DNA from: Scedosporium boydii
Taxonomy: Eukaryota > Ascomycota > Sordariomycetes > Microascales > Microascaceae
Assembly: GCA_002221725.1 (NCBI GenBank)
Contig: NJFT01000004.1
Location: 186,001 to 250,000 of the forward strand
Length of the DNA stretch: 64,000 bases
Reading direction: 5' to 3'
The notes beneath the pieces were generated by a model. The model did no database searches. It was not told the DNA's origin and saw only the letters and a list, made by a program, of their open reading frames with translations. This document shows positions 34,110 through 45,806 of the stretch, piece by piece. A program made the translations under genes and the position numbers. Position 1 is the stretch's first letter; every line of letters begins with the position of its first letter.

Positions 34110-36058
34110 TCACCCCTCAACTTCCCTCCTCTTAAATAGCAACTCCACATTCGGATCCGGCGCCTTACTCATAACAACCATCATAGGCCTCGGCCTCTCC
34201 TGCCCCTCCCTCAACTTCACGTCGTAATTCAGCAAGAAGTAAGCCAACGCCATCTTGACCTCGTTGCCGGCGAAGAACCTGCCGGGGCACGCGTGCTTGC
34301 CCGCGCCGAAGTTCATGTTGGTGTCGTTGATCGAGGTGAACTGCCAGCGGTTGGCGTCCTCGTCGGATTGCCGCCGGAGGTTGTAGAAGCGCAGGGCGTC
34401 GAAGGTTTCGGGGTCCGGGAAGTGGCGGGCGTCGCGCGAGAAGCCGGCTTGTGGGGCTAGGAGCTTGGTTCCGGCGGGGAGGTGAGTGCCGTCGGAGAGG
34501 TCGATGGGTTTGATGACTTTGCGAATGAAGGAGGCTAAGAGTTTTGACGTGTTAGTTACTTTTCTTCGCCCGGAGATAATGAAACGAAGCCCGAGGAAAG
34601 GGTTGATCGAGAGGAGGAGAGTGAAGATGTATCGTACTGATATTTCCAGACAACCGCTGAACCTCCTTCATGAAGCTGTCCATCTTCTTCAACTTGGCCA
34701 TGCTATCCTTCCTCGCCCACCCCTGCTCCGCCTCCAAAACCTGATACGCCTCCTCCCTCAACATATCCTGCACCTCCGGATGCGCCGCCAAATCATACAT
34801 GCAATCCGTTAGCAAATTATTCGTCGTATGGATCGAAGCCGCCGACAAAATCAGCTGCAGCTGCGTCTGCGCCGCGATGTCCGTCTTTTCGTTCTCGGGC
34901 AACGCCTCGAGGAGCCACTGGATCAGGTCGTCGGGCGGCTTCTCGTAGCCGGGGATCTCCATGTCCCGTAACCTCTCGCGGATGATAGGCTCGAGGAGCT
35001 GGCGCGCCGTGTCGAGGTCGCGGCGGATGGCGCGGATCTCGGAGACGAGGTGCTGGCCTAGGGGGCGGAGCCATTCGGGGAAGAGCTGGAGCTTGACGAC
35101 GGCTACGAAGACGTGCACGGCGAAGTTGATGGAGGTGTCCATCCATTTTTCTTGGCGGTTGATGGAGGGGCCGACGAAGGCGCGGCCGCTCATGCGGGCG
35201 ACGGCTCGGAGGGCGAAGGGTTGGAATTTGAAGGGGGTCCAATCTAGAATTTGTCATGTTAGATAAAACTTGCGACAGGTGGAAAAGAGACAGAAAGTTA
35301 GTGCAGAGATAGAGAGAGAGATATCGGCATACCCTTGCATTCGGGGAACTCGGTGGCGGTTATGAACTCGAGTTCTTCCTTGAGTTGGGGAACGAGCCGC
35401 GCGAGGTTCTGGGATAACCTCTTACGGACTAATGTCGCGAGCATTTCACCATTGTGGCCCGGACTAAATTTGGTATACTTGGTTTGAAGCGCCTGGGAAG
35501 CATACGGAGTTAGTTCTATGAGGAATAGAAGCCGATCGGCGAAGGAAATGAATGTTCAAGTCGGACACGACTTACTTCGCTCACTGCCTCCGTTGCGCTC
35601 AAGACATCTTCAGGAAGCCCCTTCAACTCTCCGATTAAGTTCGCTGGTATCAAGACTTGAACGCCTTCCGTCGCCTTGATCTGGTATACTTGATCTCGGA
35701 ACTAACACCACCATTAGTATATATACATCACTGACATCATGTTTGCTGAACCGAGGGCTGTTCTAGCGGGGGTAGCAGTAGCACCACCACTACATAAGTA
35801 AAGCAACGAGTCGAATGAAGCCTGAACCACTTGCAATGTTAGACTCACCTTCTTGTAGCTATCAAGAATCAAGCTCTCGGCACTAAAGGCCCATTTTAGC
35901 CTCGAAGCCTTGTAGAAAGGTGCTTCCACCTTCGACTGAGAGGTCCTCTGCTTAAGAAGCCAGGCCAATAACAACACGGCGCTAACGGCTAGATAATAAG
36001 TAACGTTCTTGCCACCAATAACTACCCATGGCAGTTGAAGCTCGATCGCCGTCGCCAT
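34110..36058 (-). CDS. Cytochrome P450 monooxygenase (fungal, ent-kaurene-oxidase-like class)
   Basis: Five exons on the minus strand: 35849-36058, 35576-35701, 35333-35492, 34638-35243 and 34110-34534, giving 508 aa. An N-terminal membrane anchor (YYLAVSAVLLLAWLL, about residues 22-36) points to the ER. The core motifs are all present: I-helix SAASIHTT at about 298-305, the K-helix ExxR as KEVQR near 357, the meander ALRFYNLRR, and the heme loop FGAGKHACPGRF with the Cys ligand near 449. The I-helix has AASIHTT in place of the usual AGxDTT, a variation I recall from fungal diterpene-type oxidases such as ent-kaurene oxidase. The splice before SFIRKVIKPIDLSDG fits this class. The substrate is unknown; no terpene cyclase or polyketide synthase lies nearby. 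Confidence 0.93.
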
Positions 36059-36958
36059 GCTGTACAAGAGGTTGAGTCTCTTACGAGGAGAGGGAATCCA
36101 AAGTATGATGCCCTTCCCCAGTAGAATCCTGCTTCGAGGATTAGTGAGATCGCAACCGCAACACCTGCATAAGTGTTTGGGTCTGGTAGAGATCCCGTTC
36201 CCGTCAAGCGCCGAGTACGGAGATGGGATTCGGCGACGAGTCAAATGTTCTTCCAACGTGTTGGAAGACGGGGCCGGACTGGCGGAGTAAGTGACAGAGT
36301 CTAAGGGACTCGGTCTGTGAATATGTTCCTCCAAAGCAAAGCGCACTATGCCATCGAGTCGAATAAAAGAAGTGGTTTGAGAGGAGGTGATTATGGGTTG
36401 GGGAGAATGGATGCTTCGAAAAGAGATACAAACTCTCTATCCAATCATGCGAAATTATAGGTAAAGAAGAGTAATGCAAGGCCGAAAGAATTATAATTTT
36501 TTTTTCCCCTGTCGTGATGTCAACCAGCATAAAACGCTCAAGCAGACAGACTCTAATATAAGTCAACGATGCCGTCGAGGTTGATGGTCCAATGAGTTGA
36601 TGATACGCCGCTCGAGGCCGACGAGGAAACGTGAGAGATTGTGAAGATGCCAAGGAGTCGAAAATGAGAGACACGAAAAAGGGATGAATGAAGAAGAAAA
36701 AGTGGATTAACAGTCTCTAGAAGTTCAGACTCGCCAAGTCCAGAACTGGCAGGTCCGGTATGAGAGGAGGAGAAGTTCAGAAGGGACCGAAACAAGGAAC
36801 ACCTCTTCTTCCCCAAACCCGCATCGGTACGGGATCGACCTGGACTGGCGGCAACAGCTGTCCAAAACAGCGGGAAAATCGGGAAAAGGTAGGATCAAAG
36901 TAGGGATTCAAGAACTAGTCTAAGTGAGGGAGGAGAGATAGAAGGGACGGAACGAAAA

Positions 36959-36979
36959 AGAGAGAGAGAGAGAGAGAGA
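36959..36979. repeat. (GA)n microsatellite
   Basis: About ten GA units in a purine-rich block upstream of the P450 gene. Confidence 0.8.
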
Positions 36980-39900
36980 AGGAATGGAGACACGGCTACG
37001 GTTGGGATAGCCACGAAGAAAAATCGCAAACAATACTTCGTAGAGAAGATCCGGACATTGATCCGACGAGCGACGGCGAGGATCACAGATGGAGAAGGGG
37101 GGTCGAAGCGATGTACAGGATTGCCCTTTTGGTCTCCCTTCCCCCTTTCCTTCACGTTTCTTCACGGCATCCCGAGCGTACTTCACAATAAGCTGGGGCT
37201 TTTTCCTTTGGATGCCAATACCGGATCCAGAGGGGCGGATGTAGACACGCTTGGGACGCGATCTGCAGCTGGCAAAAGGCGGGTTCGGCGTCGCGCTTGG
37301 TGCTCATCCAACCGATCTGAAACCCGTTCGGTGCCAAGGAGACTGCCGGGAGGAGCCACCTCCGGCATTGCAACCTTGTCCGGCGCCTGTGCTGTGCGTC
37401 AGGGAAAACAAGGGTATCGTGAGCGACCGGGATCTACTGGGGTCGCGAAGGACACGAAGAGCACTTGCTTGCAGGAATAAAATGACCAAGGGAAAAATGA
37501 ATGAATTCGTGGTGATTTCTAGCTCGTATTTTGTTTTCCCCTCCATTGTTTCGAGAGGCCCTTTTCCAGACAAATCTGCTGCATCGAGCCGCTAAAGTTA
37601 TTCCTTCTCGAGATCGAATGAAAAGAGTTGGGAGTGGGCAGCCACTTCCCTTTTCGGGACTTACACTGCCTCGATAAAGAACAAATTATCTCTGTAAGCG
37701 CTTCCTATATTCGTTGTATTCATTGTATTCATGTTCCAGAATATTCCTCACCCCAACGTGCATGTGTCGCAGCAGCTTCGTCGAAGAAAAGAATGAAATC
37801 AAAAAAAAGCCAGGGTCGCCAAAGTAAAGTCTAGATTTGTTACAGAACCTTATTGATCCCTGTCTGCTACAGGGAGCTCGTACAGGAGGGCGAAATAAGA
37901 TGATAACCGGCGCGTGGCATTGGACGAGCTGCTGAAGAGCGACGCAGCAGATGCAGATATTAAGTTTGGCTCCAAAACAAACTGTCACACCAAGACGTTA
38001 TTTTCCGACACTGACCCCCTTTTCCCCCTTTCCCCCCACAGCCAGGATGCTACCTTGACACTCTCAAGTCTCAACCATACGCGAACCACACAGCTTGTAG
38101 CTCTTCTCTCTCTTCCTTCTATTTCTCGCCAGCGTTTCGTCTCGTGTGAGACTTGTAGCAGCGTTTGGCATTCTCCGACTCGTACGAAGAGATGGTTTTT
38201 TCCGTCGCTCCGCTACGTTATCCCCGACGAGTTGGGTATGGCCGATGATGGATGATGCCTCTAGCTCAGACTATGCCATGCCTCGAATCTCGCTAGCGAG
38301 CTGAGTTAGGTGAAGCTTCCATGCCTAGGAATCGTCATGCGATGGATGGCAGAGGCTTCCTTGCACCACATCAGATGAGGCAAAAAGCTGGGACGCGATG
38401 TGGATTGGAAAGTGCTTTTTACACCTTGCCAAGGTTTAATATTGCCACAAGCAGCCAGTGTCCCCTACGCCTGTCTACCTTTAAAACTTCCTCGTTCCGA
38501 TGTCCTTCCATGCACATATGCCCGGTGGTTTTGACACTCCCCTCGTCTCGCGGCAATCGTGAAATGTTTTCCTATGAGCCAGAACAACCATTCGGCCGGT
38601 CGTGGGTGTATGCCCGTCAATGCCAAGGACGGTTGACCGATGGAGCATTTTGTCCATTCTAGAAATGAACCGCTCGCTAATAAAGGCAGAGCAGGAATCT
38701 TGCGCCGTGCGGGCTCATCTAAAGCTCGGAATATACCCACGTGGTTGTCGAGATGGGACGCCAAGAGTCCAATGACCAAATCTGTGTGGATAATAGCCAG
38801 CTCTGCCATCTTGGTATGGGCATGTTTGGTTAATCTTTAAGAGCTCGATGAATCTTCTGCCATTCCCTCCTGCCATTGTCCAGTGTGCCCGAACAACTTA
38901 CATGAATGCTGCCTGGCTATTAGATGAGACGAATCTCCACGCTTTCACCCCCGGCCTCCATGTCAGTCAATATCCTCTTATCAGCGTTCAATCGTCTCTG
39001 CTCCCAATGGCGGAGAGCATACTTCGGCCGGCTGGGAATCGCCTTAACCCCTCCAGCCAGTTGGGGTGCTGGGTCCCGGAGGCTGTCCTGGAGCGAGTTC
39101 CAATACTGAGTCGAAAATGGCGTTGACCGCATTCACGAGAGACGCAAGTGCGAACTATATCAATCTTTCAGCGTCTAGGGCATTTATGGGAGCGTTGACG
39201 ATCACGCTCCCTCCATGCAGCTTATACACTCCCGCCCCTTTCTCTGAAAACCCTCTCGCTTCTGCCTTTCGGCTCAACCAGATCGGTGAGGGTAATATGA
39301 GGGCACAAGAGCTCGATCCTATGGCGAGGAAGCAGGAGAAACTAGCTGCGTCAGCGCTGTCGTGCCTTTCGAGCCACGCCCTAGTCCCCGTCAACAGGGC
39401 AGTTGGCAGAAGAGTAAGGCCCTATGCTAGGCCGCCAATCCAGCTCGTGCCGACTAGGGGATGCCTTTGATATGCAGTCTATAACGCTTTGTCACCGGCA
39501 TTGCTCCTCGACGGGGACTTGTGTTAGCAGAAGCCAGAAGCACTCTCAGACTCTGGGAGTACTTCTCTGTTGTCTTCATGAAGGTGAACGCATGATATTC
39601 AAATGAGTCCCGTTCACTCGGCATATCCATTTTGATATTCTAACCGGCGCCTTCATAATCGAGGAGATGCTCGATAAAGGGGGCGGCCATTATGATGATG
39701 ATAATAGAAATACAACATTAGGTTTGAGAACACGAGAGAGCTGAAACTTACCATTGGTTAAACAACCCTAAGTCTCGAAGTTATTTGGCGTTTATTTCAT
39801 GATTATCGAAGATACTAACGAGTGTTCTCCAGATGATTGAATTTCAAGGGGCTATTGTGAATACATACTAGCATCCAACCAGTTCTTGGCTAAAGGTGAC

Positions 39901-42900
39901 ACCCATCGAATTTGGAGGGGAGTTATCCATGTGAAGGACATTTACCTTTCTCTCATATCGTTGATGGCGGCATCGTGGTTTGGATATGGAAAAGTTGACG
40001 CAGAGTTGGTCATGATGCCCCCCCTCAGCAAGTCGTTTTCTTTCGTTCAGCATCGGCCATCAATACAAGCCAGTTTACACTTTCAGAATCAGAGGGAGTA
40101 GGATCGAATACACCGGGGCACGCCGAGGTACGAGCAAGTGGGAAGACCCTTGGCTTCTTGCCATTCGCATACGTCTTTCAGTTCCCACCTTATTTTCAAC
40201 CTCCAATTGGAACGACGGTTGTGTTATTGCGAGAGCCTACCACTTAGTCAGAAGGGACTTCGATCAACGACTTCCTCGATGCCGATTAGGCTTCTGCGGG
40301 CCAGTATGAAATCCCTTCACAGTACCATTTTACAACAACCCGAGGCTTAGAAGAGAGCTCGGATCTCGTTACAGCGGTCTGGGTCATGGACTCAGCCTAG
40401 TCACGGTTTTCTCTTGGATCGCATATCAGGACCGGCTCTGAACGACCCCCCCTCGTATAGATTCGTCTCGGATGGAGTTATGGAAGACACCCAGCGAGCC
40501 TCGTACGGTTCGGTAAGTACGGCTCGGCCATGGAACAGACAGGATCAAGGAACATTCCGGTCCAACTTCCCCCCTGACCACTTAAACACGATGACCGCCG
40601 TAGCTCCGAGCCGTTCCCAGCCTTCATCATCCATGATCCTCGTCGAGGCGGAAGGAACTCCCGAAATATCAAGAAAAAGCATGATCATATCAGCAAGGAT
40701 GCCTGATTATTCGGTCTACCGCATCCCTTGTTTCGAGGGAACGCGGGAAGAACTTTGCGCCACGTCGCCGAATATCGGCTTAAGGATTGCTGCAAGGCCT
40801 CGGATGCAAAACCTCGGACGCCCAATTAGACCGAAGTGCAGACACAGAGCCTCAACGAGAAACGGTGTCGCGGGAAAGAAGGAGAAGAAGTCGCGTGCAC
40901 TGTACGACCGGGTACCGAGTGGTTGCCAGGCTGCGTACGCGTCCGTACCTCTTGGCGATGGCTCCTACATACCTGGAACCGTTTCCCAGGTGAGTGGGAA
41001 TCTACGAAGTACGAAGAGATATTTCAGCCGCAAGATAGTGATGGCCTAGACTCTCCACCATTCTCCATCACCCCGCTCGTTCCTCATAGTCACAAGCGGG
41101 ACCAGGAGCCTTGCTCCTGTGCAATAGAGAAAGCATTGTATATGATGCTTGCCAATCATTCTGCGACACGAGTTGGGCCACCCATACTTTGAACTTCAGG
41201 TTTTCAGGGTCATTTGCACAAGTAGATTGCGCTTCGCAATTTGTGACAGGCCAGTAGGACCGATCAATCCTAACCTGTCAGGCTTTTTCACCCATCTGTG
41301 TACATAGCCCCCTCTCAGATTTATTAGGCAGCGATGGTGTGAAATAGGTCATCTGTCCATCGAAGCAGAAAGAGGCTTCTTCCCCGCGCGATATGCAGCA
41401 TTCTGCGCAAAACCCGCCAAGAACTCAAGTTTGCGGGCTTTTTAAAACTGACAGATAGTTTCGAAATCAAAGCCTAAGATAACGCAAAAGCTCTCCATTC
41501 GAACTAATGCATCACGAAATCCTGCATCTCTTCAGTACTACACTACACTCGTCTAGGAGGTACTCACCCCCCCGGTCCGAGGGGAGGACAAGAGCGCGAA
41601 GGGAAGAGAAGACAAGAGAAGGTGGGAAAAAGAAAAAGAAAAAAAAAAAATGACGCCCCAACAGGCTGGCAAGCCCTGCAGGAGGTTGCATTCTGGACTA
41701 GGGTTTAAGTCTACGCACGAGAGTCTATTGAAGGTGAGGAGGAGAACCCCCTCCAGATCAGGAAAATGTTGACCAGGGCAACGCGCGTTCGCCCAATCGC
41801 AGTACGAGCTTCGTAGATAATATAAACGGATTATAACAGTTCCCGGAAGAGGAAAAAAGGGAAAAGAAGGAAAAAAAAAAGTTGGGGCGAAACACGAACA
41901 AGATGGGTTGTACAAAACATGCTGATGATCGAAGGTTTGTTTGATGATCACTCCTTGATCCTTCGAGAAGATAGCGTCAGACCGAGATCGGAGATTGATC
42001 TGATTGATAAGATTAAATTCTCGCCTGTGAAAAGGGGTGCTGCCGACTCTCCGGACGGGCGTTCCATGGTAATTCGGGGAAAATTTTTTTGAAGGTGGTC
42101 AATGTGTGTCGGAGAAACGACTGGTTCGGGTCATGATTACAGCTAATTTCGACTTATTTTAGTTTGCGTTTGGCCTAAGAAAAGGGAGGACCACAGAGAG
42201 GACGTGAGACAACTCCATCAACTACAGAAACAAGCGAATCACTATCGGGGACTTGGGGAGGGTGGGGCGGGGATGCTCGTTTATTCAAACCGGCAGTAGT
42301 TCAGGCTCGACCATCTTTAAACCGCATGGACTGTCCGTAGCGTCTAACTCAACTGAATTACTGGTCGATGTGAGGAAAGGATCAATTGATTTGATGCCAG
42401 GCGAGTACGTACTCGCGTTCCTCTGGAGAATGTCGCAGTGCTACTGCACGCACAGTGTTACAGAGGGCTAGCAAGGGTGTCATGGACACCATCCTCCGAG
42501 CTGGTAACTCTTGGCCAGGGCAAAAACGACTTCATTCCTTCTTGTTCCTTAGCCAAGGGAGAAACGGAAGTCGTGCTTGGAGGGGCAGGAGGATCACTTC
42601 GTATGCGAGCAGCGATGATCTACATGCCAGGAAACGACGCGCAGGGCGATCAATTGAGTCGCAATGGTCCTTTTTGTTCCTGGATTTGCATCTCACGTGG
42701 ACGTCGAGCCATTCTTGGCCTTTCTGTTGGGGCAGTTGGGGCAATCAGCTCTGAACTCCCTTCATTCCCCGAACATTCGTGATCCGATTAACTGGGTATT
42801 GTTGAACTCCCTTCGTACTTGCGTGGATTGGTCTGTTAAGATCAGCCACTTTGCACGAATTCCCAGGGCGGAGATAGTCGGATCCAGAGTGGAGGTAGTC

Positions 42901-43587
42901 GGCTCATCTCCCAAGGGGCATGGCCTGATCCGGAAGAAGCCCCAACCACTTCACCGACACCGAGGATAGGGCTAGAACCTTGGACGTGAAATTCCGGAGG
43001 TCGGCATTGAATGAACCGAGTCAATTTTGGGCTCGAGGCTGAGCTGAACATTGAATCTCACCCATCTTTCAAATGAATGGATGTCAGTTTCTCTATTTCA
43101 ATGTTACCATCATCCAACTTTCAATTTGATGTGTGTGGCGAATCAATGCGATTTGGGGGGAACTGAATCAAGGCTTTTAGTGGACCACGTCGGAAACACC
43201 GTTCCGCGCAAAACTGAAAATGCTGTCGTGACTTTTCGGAACATTTGTTCGCAGGTCGCCGCAGAGCCTCAAACAGTCAGGTGAGCGTTAGCTGTGCAAT
43301 GTACCTCTAGCAAGTAGCAAGCAGTTACGGTGGCATTTACAGTTTAGCAGCGGCGAAGAAGTGTGGCATTACTTCGTACGATTTTTTTTTCTTATTCGTT
43401 AGAGTTTAAAAAGAAAACTGCCGAATTTCCCCGGACCCCTGGAGGAACTTTGAAGAAACTACCTTGTAGCGTGGTGTACTCTCCGTCTACGTGGACTCAT
43501 ACGGCAGGGTTGGCGGCAAATGGCCAGCGTTAGATTATCAATCTATCCTGATTGAGACGGAAAAGAAGACACTGTTTAATGTTTTAA

Positions 43588-43604
43588 TTTTTTTTTTTTT
43601 TTTT
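43588..43604. repeat. Homopolymer T17
   Basis: Seventeen T in the gene-poor region, with no associated gene. Confidence 0.8.
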
Positions 43605-44575
43605 CAGGACAAAAAAAAGACAAGTCATGTCGGATCGTCTCAATCCTCTTCTCTGGAACTCTGGGGCCTCAATTGATTTTTGGTAAAACCAATTGCTACC
43701 CAACTGGAAAGATGCGAAAAATAAAGGAAAAAAGAAAACGAGTACGAGAAAATAATCGGGGAAAATGGTCAAGGACATTCCGTTAAAGTCAACATGTGTT
43801 CAAGCCAGCTGTCTCTGTGTCCCGGCCATCGGCTCGGTTCGGCATGTGAGGGAGTTTTGCTTTTGGGTGACATATCGAGCGTTCGCCGTTATTTCGATCT
43901 GATAAAATGGAAAGAGACCGGGGTGGTTGTTTAGTTAAATGTTAAAACGGCGTGCCGGTTCCAATACGTTGGGAACATGGAGGGGAAATTTGAAGACATA
44001 CGAATACGCTACGTGTATCTTCGGTAAGGAGAGTTGCATTCAACCTACCCATTTATCGACGTCAATTGATCCCTCAAGAAAATAGACGACGAAACACCGT
44101 TCGGTTTAATTTTCTGGACCTTCGGCAGAAGCCAGGCTGGACCTTTTTGAGCGTTGGCCGCGGAAAGAGTCATTGATGCATCGGCTTGAGATTCCGAATA
44201 ACGCGCTTGCAAACGGCACTAAATAAAATGGGATGAACATCTGGAAGGAGATGGCGCATGGCACATGATCCTCGGGGCTAGCAAGGAAAACCCTCGGGTC
44301 CGCCGTTTTTCAACCTGGATTGTGTGATTGTCCCTTATCAGATGGATGCGGACACACCGTGTAACGAAGTGGAGAAGTGCTCGTGACCGCTAGCACCATC
44401 AATCGATTTCAGCGCTGAGTTATCACTGTCCACGAGGTTGAGCATGGCAATGACAATGGAAAGGAGCAAAAGGCATAGCCGACCGACAAACCGACACGGC
44501 GACCCACTTAATACTCCCTAGTATACATAAACTAGGTACATTAGTGGACTACAATTGGACGCTACTTGGACTTCG

Positions 44576-44900
44576 TACGGAGTAAAACAAGCCGAGGAGG
44601 TTGAGGGCTCTTCAAAGAGTCAATTGGCTGAAGCAAATGTCGAAAGGAGCACTGGTCCATTGTAATTGTACCGAGTACTGAGTTTGGTGGGAAAGAAACC
44701 AAGTCACCATTACCCCAGAAGAAGGCTATATTAAATCAATCCATGGGTCAATTGATCAACGGGATATGATGCGCGATAATCGGCGTGTTTGTACCTCGTA
44801 CTGATCATAAAAAGTTGGTCCTAAGATCACCGGCGCATCACCCTATATGACGACGGTCATCATCCAAAAAAAAAAAAAAAATGTACGGAACTACGGAGTA
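44576..44900. repeat. Cluster of TACGGAGTA elements with an A16 tract
   Basis: TACGGAGTA occurs at 44576-44584 (overlapping CTTCGTAC) and at 44892-44900 (next to a TACGGAAC near-copy at 44884). An A16 run (44866-44881) lies between them. Confidence 0.45.
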
Positions 44901-45806
44901 TGCCTCAGCTGGATGTCAATCCAAGGCTGATTGTGCCCTCCCATGAGTCCCTGCTGCGTCATGCAGGTTCTCCTCTCCGTCAGCGACTCAGCACCCAGAG
45001 GGAGCGTAGACAATTACCACACCTTGGGTAAGCGTGTCAAATGCGGTCAAGGACTCACATTAGATGATTTTGATGCTGTCTGGATTCTGTATCCCCCTTG
45101 TCTCCATTGCCGTTAAAAGTTACCTCAGAGACTCTGGAAGAAAACGTCAAATCCAGGGCTAACTGGATTTGGGCAGTACTTCCGCAGTGACACTGTAGTA
45201 CCGTGTTCACTGTGCAAAACTGTAGAATTGATTCGGCAGGACGGAAGACAAAACGGAGTTCCGCGGGCCTTGGGCTCTGCAGTCTCCACGCGCCACTCGC
45301 CGACGTAAAAAATCCATCAGATAAACCAGCGAACCCTGCATAATATCACTATTCCTCAAGAACATCTTCGCCCCCATCCACTTTTCGCTCAACAGTTCGC
45401 CCTTTTCCCCCTCCTAACTCTTAAACTTCATCAATCCCTCGACTTTCGAACTACCTAAACTTATCTTCCTTCCTACGCCCTATTTCTACCTAATTGTCTA
45501 GTGTGGCTGTTTTCCTGTCCGAGTCTCGAAGAAGGAACAATCCCACCATGCATATGCTGATCGTCTCTTCCTAAGAAAAAAAACCTCACATCCCTTTCAT
45601 AGGAGACAAATCAACAAATCGACCTCAAAAATTCCAAAAATCTCACCACCCACATAGAGAGCTTTTCCTTTTACTGGGAAACTTCCTCTTGTCTTCTCTC
45701 CTCACCCTCTTTCTCTCCTATCACGAATCGCACACCACACCACCAGGAGAATTTCTACCTCACACCTCTCTCAAATCCTCCCTCCCTCCAATTAGTCGTG
45801 TTAAAG

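Larger units (their letters stand above)
36059..45806. other. 9.7 kb gene-poor region
   Basis: No gene is recognised on either strand. The longest frames (for example 40414-41049, 38465-38809 and 41553-41951) have no domain, no codon pattern I trust, and overlap equally long frames in other phases. The region includes the P450 promoter side (36059 to about 37200), a GA microsatellite, homopolymers T17 (43588-43604) and A16 (44866-44881), and five exact copies of the 9-bp TAC..CGTA element. The last 400 bases are pyrimidine-rich leader of the FAD reductase. Confidence 0.5.

Noticed and set aside
38465..39394. Minus-strand frames in the gene-poor region as a decayed enzyme
   Set aside because: Segments read smoothly for up to 114 residues, but no motif or family resemblance could be stated, and frames are broken by stops without splice signals.
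28000..45800. Secondary-metabolite gene cluster around the P450
   Set aside because: No polyketide synthase, peptide synthetase, terpene cyclase, transporter or pathway regulator is found within reach; one P450 alone does not make a cluster.
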